Origin: Paraphaeosphaeria minitans | Lineage: Eukaryota > Ascomycota > Dothideomycetes > Pleosporales > Didymosphaeriaceae | NCBI GenBank assembly: GCA_015832175.1 | Contig: WJXW01000004.1 | Coordinates: 3,224,001-3,288,000, forward strand | DNA length: 64,000 nucleotides | Reading direction: 5' to 3' | Shown here: one piece after another, positions 32,679 through 43,076 of the stretch | How the letters are laid out: every line of letters begins with the position of its first letter | How positions within the stretch are numbered: position 1 is the stretch's first letter | Notes under the pieces: model-generated | The model's database searches: none | Seen by the model: the letters and a program-made list of their open reading frames with translations, nothing else | What the model was told of the DNA's origin: nothing | Translations under genes and position numbers: made by a program

Positions 32679-34409
32679 CTACACCTCCCCAGCATCAAAC
32701 ACCTTCACCCCCGCAAACCACGTCTGCAGCACCCGCGCCCTCAGCAACTCGTCAGCCTCAAAGCGCATCTCGACAAGCACAAAATCGGCCTCCTTGCCCA
32801 CCTCGAGCGTCCCCACGCGCTCTTCGGCAAAGCAGCTATACGCCGCGCCCCACGTCGCCGCCGTCACCGCCTGTGCGATGCCCAGCTTGAACCCCTCGTT
32901 CACCGGCGCGTCGCGCGCCCCCGGGTCCCGCGCACTCTTCCGCGTCGTCGCAACGTACATGTTAGCCAGCGGGTGGTGCGGAGCGGTTGGGGCGTCGCTG
33001 CCCAGCGCGAGGACGGCGCCGTGGGCGGCGAAGTCGGCGTAGGCGAAGGCGCGGGTGAGGCGGGCGGGGCCAAGGAGGGCGGGCCAGGCGCGCAGGATGG
33101 CGGGGTCGGCGTGGACGGGTTGGATGGAGGCTGTGATGTTGAGCGCGCCGAGGAGGGCGGCGGAGGCGGGCGAGGTGAGTTCGAGGTGCTCTATGCGATG
33201 GCGGAGGTGTGGGGTGGCGTGGGTGCGGAGGGCGGTGATGGCGTTGGAGACGGCGAGGTCGCCGATTGCGTGGCTAAGGGGTGTCAGTGGATGAAGGTAA
33301 GGATGTGGGGTCTAGGGGGGTTATTGTTTGGGATTGAGGCTGGGTGGTTTTGTTGGGGATATGAGTTCGTACAGCGCGCATTGGAGGCCTGCGTCAGAGG
33401 CTTTGGCCACGACGGGAGCGAGCATGTCCAGCGTCCAGATGGGCTCTGGCGAGACGACGTTGGTGGTGTAGGGTTCTGAGAGGGCGGCGGTGCAGGCGTC
33501 TATTACACCGTCGCAGATGAGCTTGATACCCACGACGCGGAGGTCGGGGGACGTGGTGGCGTTGTACTGGCCAGCGAGCTCGATTGCGCGGTCGACTTGG
33601 ACTAGGCGGTCGGCCTCGCTGGTGCCAGGATTGATGCACCAGTGCGCTGCGATGCGTATTGGTAGGCCACCACCCTCTGCGTCACGGAGCGCGAGGAGGG
33701 CTGCCCACGCGTTGTCGTCCATGGCCATGTCGACGGCGCCCGTGACGCCCACGGCATGATACGCTTTGATCGCGGCTCGAAGACTCACGAGCTTCTCCTC
33801 GGTGCTGAGCACGCGCGCGAGATGCGGCCAGACAATCAGCAGGACGCAGGCCTCGCTGAGCAGCCCGCTCGCCCTGCCCTCAGCATCCCTCTCTATCTTG
33901 CCGCCGTCCGGGTCCGGCATGTCCTGCACGCCCATCTCCCTGAGCGCAACGCTGTTACACCAGCACGAATGCAGATCTTTGGAGTCGATGTATACAGGCT
34001 TGTCCGTCAGGTCGTCCAGCATCGACGCCAGCGCGGCGCCGCCCGTCATGCTGTGCATCCACCCGCTGCACAGCACCCTCTCCTTCTCAGGGTGCTGCGC
34101 GACGTAGGCGCTGATTCGCGCCCGGATTTCCACCAAGTCTTTGCACCCATCTAGCTGCACTTTTGCGAGTGACTGGCCTAGTAGCAGAAAGTGCGTGTGC
34201 GCGTCTATGAAGCCAGGGAGCAAGTATGCGCCGTTTAGGTCCGTGGCTGGGGCGTGCGCGTAGGCGTCGAACGCTGGGGAATCGGGGGTGCCGACGAAGG
34301 CGATTTTGCCATTTTGGACGACGAGAGTGGTCGGCTCGGTGGATTTGGTGGCGGTGGGGTCCGTGTCGGTGAAGAGGCGGGCGTTGGTGAAGACGAGAGG
34401 AGCTGCCAT
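32679..34409 (-). CDS. Amidohydrolase, YtcJ-like (Amidohydro_3 type)
   Basis: Two exons, 33373-34409 and 32679-33273, joined by a 99-nt phase-2 intron (GTACGA..CCTTAG), giving 543 aa. Metal-binding and signature motifs are in order: GFIDAHTH near residue 70 (HxH), SGWMHSMTGG near 120, LHAIGDLAV immediately after the intron, RIEHLELT about 25 residues later, and GSDAP near 445. The family are zinc-dependent hydrolases of amides or imides; the physiological substrate is unknown. Without splicing, the first frame ends at 33321 and would lose the HxGD and SDAP motifs. The second exon is very GC-rich, which creates long antisense frames that are rejected. Confidence 0.88.
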
Positions 34410-35074
34410 GGTGTTTGTTGTGGGATGACGGGGCCATGTCGTGTGAGGTGGGGGTCTTATCTTATCTTATCTTATCTGATGAGATGGACGTGGAAGCCAT
34501 GCCGGAGGGAGATGTCGCCGAGATACATCCGAGCTTCTTCTCACTGCGACGTCTTGTTCAATTCCAATTCCTGAAACCACGTATTTGTGCTCTCTAAGTT
34601 TTGACTGTATATATACATGAGAATCAACACTGTTGTAGCAATTCACCAATTTAACAGACTTTACACGGGCCAGAGAAGACGCTAAGGATAGATCTGCAGC
34701 TAGAGCGCCATAGAAGATCCTCAGTTGAGTGATCCGAGCATCACGAGAATGACTAACGAGATTTACTTCTATGTATCATTGCTCTGAGAAAGCTGCATAG
34801 CTTTACGTTGAAAAGAAGCAAGCTGAAAATGACAGAATGCCATACCTTGAGAGAAAATGCCGATGCTTCTGCCTCACCACCCACAACGCGTGGTCGACAG
34901 TCTCCGGAAGAGTCAAAAACTTCATATCAATGATAAAATTGGATTTGAGCAGGTCAATCCGTGCCTCCCGTTGCCCACTCGAGCTCATGCTGCCGTGAAC
35001 CATGGTATTTCGTACCCGTTACAGTCCCTCAGGGGGTAGGCATGCCGGCGAGCGTCTGATAGTTCGATAAACAT
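34410..35074. other. Intergenic with pentanucleotide microsatellite
   Basis: 665 bp. Near the start of the amidohydrolase gene lies (CTTAT)4-type repetition at 34456-34478. No supported gene. Confidence 0.5.
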
Positions 35075-35914
35075 CTAGTGACGGGTGGGCAAATCTCTAT
35101 CATAGCTCTCCTCGATCTGGGCGTGTAGATCATCATCATGATGTAGCAGCCAATCCCATCGAATCGAGTAGGTGCTCAAATCCTGTGATGATGGCTCGTC
35201 ATCAGCCTCAAGCATCCATCCGAATTCGCACAAGCGATGCCAAGTCTTTTGCGCATCTGAGCCCATAGTACTGTTTCCCTCTTCCCTTTTCTCAAACCAG
35301 TAATCATCTTCCTCATCCCTGCGTAGAGCCTGACGCCAACCCCCATACGCCAAGTTACCGTCGACCGTCAGGGAGTCAGCGCACAAACATCCATCCGAGA
35401 CTCCGCGTTGCTCGCCATTGTCTAGCTTCAGGGTCTTTTCGATCCCCAGTATCCCGTAGATGTCTTTGACGAAGCCCGTAGCTGCCGATTCGGTCCAGCC
35501 ATCAGGCACATCCCGACCGACTTTCAGCATGATATTGTCAACGTGGAGTGGGAGAATTCGTAGAAGCGAGGTGGAAAAGCGCTTCCGGGGGTCTCCACGA
35601 TCCTCGTCCGATACGAAGAAAGAGCCGGGAATTGTCACCGTGATACCTTTCTTGACCTCGAGAACGGTGGCCGGTGTGGAAACATGGAGAGTCGTGCCGT
35701 AGGTCTCAGTCCACTCCTTTTTCATCCCGTCGAGGTACATTTGAATGTTTTCGATGATGGCCTGCTCCATCTCGGCCTTGATTTTCTTGCATGACAGCAT
35801 GAGGCTTTTCATCACGAAGCCGAGATGATCGGTAAGTGGGAGCGAGATGTGGGAGTACACCATGAGGCCTACTTCAACCGCGAGATCCAGGAATACGGTC
35901 TTGGAATGGTCCAT
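35075..35914 (-). CDS. Unknown protein, 279 aa
   Basis: An intronless ORF from the ATG at 35914. The N-terminus (FLDLAVEVGLMVYSHISLPL) resembles the short LPxEVRxMIY box found at the start of many uncharacterised Pezizomycotina proteins that are sometimes described as F-box-like. The remainder is mixed alpha/beta with acidic C-terminal third and no membrane helix. Three Trp in the last 80 residues and an EFGWML-type segment suggest a folded end. It is intact. The function is unknown. Confidence 0.65.
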   Translation of the reverse strand: MDHSKTVFLDLAVEVGLMVYSHISLPLTDHLGFVMKSLMLSCKKIKAEMEQAIIENIQMYLDGMKKEWTETYGTTLHVSTPATVLEVKKGITVTIPGSFFVSDEDRGDPRKRFSTSLLRILPLHVDNIMLKVGRDVPDGWTESAATGFVKDIYGILGIEKTLKLDNGEQRGVSDGCLCADSLTVDGNLAYGGWRQALRRDEEDDYWFEKREEGNSTMGSDAQKTWHRLCEFGWMLEADDEPSSQDLSTYSIRWDWLLHHDDDLHAQIEESYDRDLPTRH

Positions 35915-37242
35915 CTCGAAGGCCAGAATAGAGAATTGGTATGATTATTATGACTTCTCGGGATGGGGATGATGTAAGTGGCTGGACTGTCGATGGGAAG
36001 CGTGTGAGCCAATTGCTGTGAGGGAAAGGTACCGAAATGTTTACATAGTCGGAATCTAGGCTTTGTCTTTTAGCTTACACTATGGACACATGCAGGCACC
36101 ATATCATAAAAGGTATAGTGAAACTTTAACCCGGCATGCAGATGAGCCACCAGTTGGCATTGACCGTGCCAGTGAATTTCTGATTCAGTTTCTGTCGGTC
36201 ATTCGAGCCTAAGTGTATTTCGTGGTAAGTTTTTACAACAAGTAGGGCTGTTCGGTCACATGCGTATTATGGTTAATCAGATGCGATCTGCTCTCCCGAA
36301 GGGATAATAGATAGCAGCAAGCCTCGTGCAATTTATACCATGTGTCCCAGAGTGTGCAACAGTACGTACTGAGTAAGGTAGCGCACAGGGACTGTACTCA
36401 GTACGTAACGTTGCACACGCTGATGTGTTCTTAGCGCCCCCCCCCTGTCCATGAGACTACTCGCTCTTCTAGAGGCTGGGCAGTAGAATTAGAATGATTG
36501 AGACAACTTTGTTCCAAAACACAGTTCACACGTGGCTTCACCTACAAGCACCCACGGGCGCCTCCATTCCACAGGTTGTAGCTTTTTCCAGCCCCGAAGG
36601 ACCCCACATGTTACCATAGTAACGCCACAATCCTCGTTATCCTGTACATGTGGTGTTAAATACCGTGCTACTGGTAATGGTGATTTGGGTATCTTACGAA
36701 GGACGGGCGAGGGCGGTAAACTTTGGTACCAACTTCGTCACTGTCCTACAATTGAGTAACTAGGCGATTTAATTGCGCAAGAAGCAACTTTATTCCTGAT
36801 ACCCGGGTAGGCAGAGTTCATGGCTGGTACAGCATGTAGAATTGTCCAATCAATTACTCCAGTCGCCGCACGGGATTTACGTTCGGGCTTCGATGAACCC
36901 TGAATGTGATTGAACCAACAAAATTTTTGGGTCATAATGCAAGTGGTGCTTTTTTACTATTCCACATATTGGCCTTTTTAGAACTTGCACATAGTGTGCC
37001 TCCTGTTTTCATGGATTTAGAAAGAAAAAATAAGAACGGAAGAGATTCCGGAGGCTACTCCTTAGCAGCTGCGAATAAAGAAGCAACCAAGCTACTCCTG
37101 GCTTTACCAAGCTCCAAAACCGCATCTATCTCATCATCAATGTGGCGCAAGAACCTTTATTTGTTCCACTTCGGCTGCCAGGTGACCGCAGGCGCACTGC
37201 CTAAACCAGCAGTTTGAGCCTCATCCCTGCTCGCTTTAGAAT
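35915..37242. other. Intergenic with a strong hairpin
   Basis: 1.3 kb, AT-rich in parts. It contains the 24-bp inverted repeat at 36352-36418 and a run of nine C near 36437. No supported gene; small frames at 36532-37217 have no motif. Confidence 0.45.
36352..36418. repeat. Inverted repeat, 24-bp arms, 19-nt loop
   Basis: Left arm 36352-36375 and right arm 36395-36418 are complementary at 22 of 24 positions (both contain TACGTACTGAGTA and GTGTGCAAC). The two mismatches are adjacent, in the middle. The 19-nt spacer is not self-complementary. Such a stem could be the residue of a MITE or a cruciform-forming element; no flanking target duplication was identified. Confidence 0.9.
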
Positions 37243-38517
37243 TCAACAACACCAGCGGCTTGATGGTACGCAACCTGAGTTCCAGAGATACTCCACCAAT
37301 TTCGCTGGCACTCCGAGGCCTTCTGCAGCGGCTTCCATGCTCGGCCAGATCTCTGCTGTCGTACTCTTAACAAGACCTCGAGCGTGGAGTGCCTTAGCCA
37401 GCCGCTCATTGAATTCGTACGATAAGATCTGGTACGCTGTCGAAAATAGAATCATTCCGTTCCATTGGGGGGTTGTTCGCCTACGAAGATTTTCTCAACA
37501 AGCAGACCATATAAGACGGTCAGGTCTGAGATGTGTACGTACGAGACTTGCTAAGCTCATAATCAGCTAGTGGTAAACTTTAGATGAATGTCAATTCTAA
37601 CAATGTGTGGAAACAAGGGTCCATGGTATATAGATCATCTATCGAGTACGTGCGAAAGAGTTCTCTTTTGCACATGCGCCTGCACGCCACACAATGTTAT
37701 CTCCAAACTGTCGAAGCTCTTGGCGCTGGATGCTCGTATGGATGACGTTTGGTATGTTGACAGAGAGTCTGTTCCAGGCTCCAGTGCCTTTACCATCTGA
37801 TTGGCTTATTAGCTTAGTACGGATAGTTTTCCGCTATGCTTACGTGTGAGGCAAGGTACGACTATGAAACTGGTCACATCTCTAGCTTGCGCGTGCTCGA
37901 TGACGGTAATGTCAGTCTGCACATGTCAGATACCAAAGTCTATCGAAGAGCCCGAAACCGTTTCATTACCTTGCGCACGGAATATGAGTCTGCAAGTCGC
38001 TTCTCTGTTTCGAAGATCTCGTGGACGGGACCTTGCAACTTCCCTGAGTGCCACCCAATCCTGGGCATGGAAGTGCTCATTGCTGAGGTCTACGGTTGTG
38101 TGAGCTAATGCCTACTGGGGAAGATGAATATTCATACGCAGGAAATACATTTTTCGGCCAGTTTTCTCGCGCTGTTCACTTAGCCCATTAGTCAGGTTGA
38201 TTGCAAGCTCCGGGACTAAGGAGTTCGCAGTATGTACCACAATAAAGACTAAGTTTCCGTAAATGCTTATATGATGTAGCACCAGGGCTAATGGCTAGCT
38301 CATCATCTTATTGTTATTGCGGCCTGTTCTTCCCATCGAACTGCTGCAACAATCTTGCGATCTTTGAGGGACGGCACAACACCACGCAAAAACTCTGCTA
38401 CAATCGAACCACCTCTACCTAGTGAAGATTTAGCTTAGGCTTGTGTTTTCGGCAGAAAATTTACATGTAACCGGCAGCGCCAGTGATGAGGATGTTCCCA
38501 ACATCTGTCGAAGTCAT
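37243..38517 (-). pseudogene. NmrA-like / NAD-dependent epimerase family pseudogene
   Basis: The ATG at 38517 opens exon 1 (38465-38517), which joins across a 50-nt intron with branch and AG to exon 2 at 38414. Together they give the Rossmann start GNILITGAAGYIGGSIVAEF, the dinucleotide-binding glycine motif. Exon 2 then reads to a TGA after EEQAAITIR near 38283. Further pieces of the same fold appear on the same strand in scattered frames: LAINLTNGLSEQREKTGRKMYF near 38180, then HEIFETEKRLADSYSVRK followed by a good 5' splice site near 37970, TDITVIEHAQARDVTSFIVVP near 37890, and an end (LAKALHARGLVKS, EAAAEGLGVPAKLVEYLW) at 37243-37455. Stops and frame changes separate them, so no full product is possible. 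Confidence 0.8.
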
Positions 38518-40402
38518 TATGAACACTTTTAGGCGATTACCGGCGAATTCACTCGAGGAAGACCAAGAAGAATTGTTTGGTGGAAAGACTAAAGGCCTCT
38601 TACAAATGGGTCGCCATGCTACGTCAGCTAGAACCCAATGCGACTCACTTCAACATGGCCGAGCTAGCCGCGCATTAGGTAGTCAGCGGACAAGTAACGG
38701 GCTATCATGTTGGTTGACAACATCCATATGCAGTGCTGAATACAATGGCAACTAGAGGATCCAGTAATTAGAGCTTCCATTTGTACAATACATCGATGGC
38801 GCTATTGATAGAACATCGCGGAAAGTTGCAAAACCCGCCCTCTTCAAGACTGACTGCAGCATACTAGTCCATCTCTGCGTGAGGTGTAGGTGCTCGATGA
38901 TCAGATGTGATGGCCAGTCTGAACCCGGGCAATATAAGTGTGGGGTGATCGACTGCGTCACACTGCAATACCTAGCCACACAAGACGTTTGTAAGCCAAA
39001 GCAGCAGCACTGTTCACGTACCGTATATGGTCCGTACTGAGGTCGAGTACGTACGTACGGACTAAAAACGCGTATAGTACGCTCTGTACTGCGTATTACG
39101 CGCTGTACTCATACTAAGCTTTGTATAGTATAGCAACTACCTAAATAGAAAGGTAGCTACCTAGTGTTTAGGAACAATTCTTTTAACTATATACAAAACT
39201 TACATTACATAGTAAACGCTGTACTTAAACTAAGCTCTGTACAGTATAGTAACTGCCTAATTAAAGAAGTACTAGCTAGTACTCCTGTACGTACGTACGC
39301 GCCAATTCACCGTACGTACGGAAGTACGGCCCGTACTGTACGGTACGTGCACAGCGCTGCCTATTCGCTCTATAAGTGCAAGCTATACTGTGCCGTGGGC
39401 GACAGTCACCTACGCTGGAGACATCCCTTCTGTAAGGGATAGCTGTCTTGAGCTGATGACTCATGATCATGAAGGTATATCACCAGGATCGACGTCAGGG
39501 CTCATCCACCATCGAATCCATCACACAAAGAATATCACCTTCTGGTGTCATAGATAGGTTACTTTATTTAATGTATTATCACTCATTCAGAATCGTTGCT
39601 CTTATGACTCTCTCCACCGACCCTGCCTGCCACACAGTGGGTTTGTAACCTCCGCTACAATAAAAATAACTAAACGATGGGAAAAATCCAACGATTCAAT
39701 ATGATTACGCCGATACCGAACAGCACCATGGCATACGAGAGGGAGACAATTGCACCTTTGAGAGTGAGGAGGAATTCGAATCCGTTGATGTGAGTATTCA
39801 GCGGAGGCGCCTTTTAGACGGCAGTGAGCTACTCATGGCTGACGTTGACGGCGAAGGCACACAACGAGAATACTAGTCGTTCATGAAGCTCATCGCACAT
39901 GAATCTCGTCTGCCAAGGTGTCATTACTAAGGCCAAGACCCGTTCCTACTGCCAGAAACCCTAAGTGTGTCGTCACTGTTTATGTTGGGATGTGATATGA
40001 GGCGTACGCAGGTACCTTTACGATAGAAATCCTAAACCTAATGAACAAGTTTTCAATGCACACCCGAGTTCAAGCAGGTATCTGAGACTGACCTCATATT
40101 ATCGATACTTCAAGAACTTGCCCTATCTTGGAAAGAGAATCCAGAAGCTCGTTTGACAACACAGTAGCTGAAAGCTCGGCACCAAGATGACTGCACGCCA
40201 CGCCAACAAAGACGTCCTCCACCACTCACAAAGGAAACAATGCACACTCCTGTCCCAGACAAGAGTGAGCAGCGCTTGACGGCTAACCCTTCTTGGCTCT
40301 GCAGTCCAGATCTTGCCAGCCACGTACCATATCTTGAGAGCCCTTACTTTTCCTAAGCTTCCTCCCTCTTCAATGTGTCTTGGAGAAAGATAAAACTCCG
40401 CG
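38518..40402. other. Intergenic, 1.9 kb, repeat-derived
   Basis: No supported gene. It holds GTAC-rich palindromic sequence (about 39020-39350) with an internal direct duplication, and AT-rich flanks to 39700. This looks like decayed repeat DNA. Confidence 0.5.
39102..39279. repeat. Direct duplication in a GTAC-rich tract
   Basis: Copy 1 (39102-39164) and copy 2 (39218-39279) share GCTGTACT, ACTAAGCT, TGTA, AGTATAG, AACT and CCTA blocks and both end in AGCTA-CTAG-type sequence. Most differences are C/T or A/G transitions. GTACGTAC-type palindromes flank both sides (39050-39060 and 39288-39350). Confidence 0.75.
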
Positions 40403-42722
40403 ATGGGTGTAACACAAGCTCTTTTCCTCACCCTGCTCGCCCTCGCCCTCGCCCTCGCACAGCAAAACATTAAAGATCCCATCGCCGACTTCTGCCGCCG
40501 CCAGAGACACCAGACGTGTGTGATCGACGGAAAGCTGTACATCGACGGTGGGCAGGTGTACTACGGGGGCAGCAAGGACAACGAGAGTGTTGCGGAGCAA
40601 AGTGCGTTTCCCTTGGTCTTCACATCGACGTCCTCAGAAATACAGATTTTTGGTAACTAACAGTGTCCGGGGTAGATATCTGGCTGATATGGGAGGACAC
40701 GCAGGACGTGGCGAACGAGTTTGCGTTCCCTATCCAGAGGGCGAATCTGAGCAAAGTACGTTGTGTTGCGTTGCTTCGCGTTTGGCTTTCTTCTATCCAT
40801 TTTTCCATGCCTCCTTTCACTTAGCCATGCTCACAAGAATGATGGGAATACAATTAACAGTAAGCGTGTGAAAGACGCCACCATCCCCTCCGTCAACAAC
40901 TGCGTCCCCTTTCCCGACGCCTTCAACCGCCTCTTCTATCTTTTCGGCGGCGAACACGCCTCCGCCTCCGCCTCCGCCGCCCGCGCCGCCTCCTCGCAAG
41001 GTTTTATCCTCTACTTCTACGACACAGTCTACAACACGTGGAACCGCTCTAGCTCGGACGCATCGCAGGCCTCCATCTCGTGGCCGGCGTTCGGGGCCGG
41101 CACCGTGTCTGATACCGGGGTGGCGTACTACTATGGGGGATATCTGACGGAGAAGAGCGACGGGGCGTGGCGCGGGGGCGACTTCATTCTCAACGGGCTT
41201 TTAAGCTACGACATGGGGACGCGGCGGTGGGGAAAACACGTGGGATCTGAAGAGGCGGGCTGAAGGCTCGCTGCAGTATATCCCTGCATCGGAGGGAGGC
41301 ATGCTGAGGCGTGGAGATGGAGAGAATCGGTGTGGAGGTTACATATGCAAACATGCGAGTAAGCCGCAGCTGTGTTCACCCAGGCGGAACTCGCTTGCTA
41401 ATCCTTCCAGCAAATCCACCTCTTCGATATCGCAAATAGTAGGTGGTACACCCAATCCGCCACGGGTGACATTCCCAAGGCTCGCCGCGGCTTCTGCGCC
41501 GGCGTTGTCTGGGCGGAGGACTACTCGTCGTACAACATGTAAGCCTTTTGTAGTAGCCCTTGCAAACACAAAGAAACCCCCAACACTAACCACCTTAGCT
41601 ACCTCTTCGGCGGCCTCAGTTTGGACGGCGCAGGCCTTGGCGACTTATACGTGCTCTCGCTGCCCTCGTTCCAATGGAAACTAGTACGTTCCCACCTGGC
41701 ATACATTTTGGCTTTGTATCTGTGTGCATGTATTCACACCTCTAGATCTGGCCCACGCCCCAATGGGCCACCTTCCCCGGCGGCCGCGGCCGGTCCTCCT
41801 GCGACGTCTTCAACGGAAACCAGACGCTCATCATTGGTGGAGACTTCACCGACCGCTCCATCTCAGACTGCGACGTGCCCAAGATCGGGGGGCAGCATGC
41901 TCTGCTGCTGGGACAGGAGAATGTAGAGCTCAGCGCGTGGTGGCATGCGCCGTTGGATAATATTACCAGGTATCGCGTGCCGGATGAGATTGTGAAGAAG
42001 ATTGGGGGAGAGTGAGTGCCGCGGATTATTCGAGAGAGAATGCGATGCTGACGGGATTAGTGCCCAGGGACATGCGACGGCGACGTCGCCGGTGATGGGG
42101 TGGGATGACGAGGCGAGGGACCTGGCTGTGTATCAGAAGACGAGCTTTAATGCTGAGGAGCGGACGGCGACGACATAGCTTCCTGCTTCTACGAGTTCGA
42201 GTTTAGCGACAAGCCAGCCGACGTCCGGTTCGACGGCCAAAGGGTCGAATTATAGCAGGTGGAACTGTCGGCGGCGTGGTAGCTCTCGCGTCGATCATCA
42301 CCCTCGTACTCTTCTGCCTTCGCCGCAAAAAGACCGCACGAAACAGAGCCGATGTAGCTTCGACGGCGAACTTGAGCAGTCCTGCAACGATGCAAATCTC
42401 AGTGGGTATCTCGCCGCTATCTCGCAACGACACCTTGCACTCCACCCTCTCTCAACCATCGCCGTACTCTCCGACAGGCTCACCTCCTCCTCCTCCATCG
42501 ACGCCGTGGCACGGCATATCCAGCTCTTACTACAGGGACACGTACTCTCCATCGCCGTCTTACGTTCATCACGGCGGCTATGGTACTCCACAGCCGTACT
42601 ACCCGTCTCCTCCTAATCGCGCTCAATCGTTCAAGGAGTGGGCCAGTATGCCACACCTGCAGAGCTACCAAATGCGGAGGCCCCAAGGAATGCAGAGTTA
42701 CCTGGTGTGTCCAACCCAGTAG
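40403..42722 (+). pseudogene. Kelch-repeat membrane protein pseudogene
   Basis: The reconstructed exons 40403-40601, 40664-40755, 40865-41358, 41411-41539, 41599-41683, 41746-42011 and 42061 onward all have GT..AG ends. The product would be a secreted-type protein: signal peptide (FLTLLALALALAQQ), CRRQRHQTC, kelch blades (KLYIDGGQVYYGG, LFYLFGGE, GVAYYYGGYL, LFGGLSLDG, LIIGGDFTD), a stalk, one transmembrane helix (AGGTVGGVVALASIITLVLFCLRRK) and a Pro/Tyr-rich tail. It is broken by a frame change near 41256, a loss of roughly a dozen bases near 41303 (between GGML and GVEME), a TAG at 42176-42178, and another frame change near 42240 before the helix. Four separate lesions argue against sequencing error. 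Confidence 0.8.
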
Positions 42723-43076
42723 ATGCAGGGTTGCCGCAGATGAGGGATTCCATCGCCGTCCATGGCGATGGATGATTTTAAAAGTATGGAAAGGTACTGA
42801 CCTGGTCCGTTGCGGTCCCGGCGGCTGTCAAAACGGTCTCTTTGTTATTCTTGGCTTGAGAGGGCGATCGATTTTATCGTCTTTGCATCACCTCCATTTG
42901 TGAGCAGGGCTGGAGTATTTTCCTGGGTCCCGTGGGCGCACAAGCGTAGCCACACCAATTGCACAGTAACCTCCCATCTTTATAAAGATGAAGCAGGGCA
43001 TCGGACCGTGACTACTATACTAACTTGCGCTGGTTCGTTCGTCTCAAGGCCAGTTTCTGTTGCGAGCGACTTCACA
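42723..43076. other. Intergenic
   Basis: 354 bp between two convergent pseudogenes. Nothing recognised. Confidence 0.4.

Noticed and set aside
32616..33479. 287-codon plus-strand frame, Gly/Val-rich
   Set aside because: It is the GC-rich shadow of the amidohydrolase exon 2, whose motifs (HAIGD, RIEHLELT, GSDAP) are on the minus strand.
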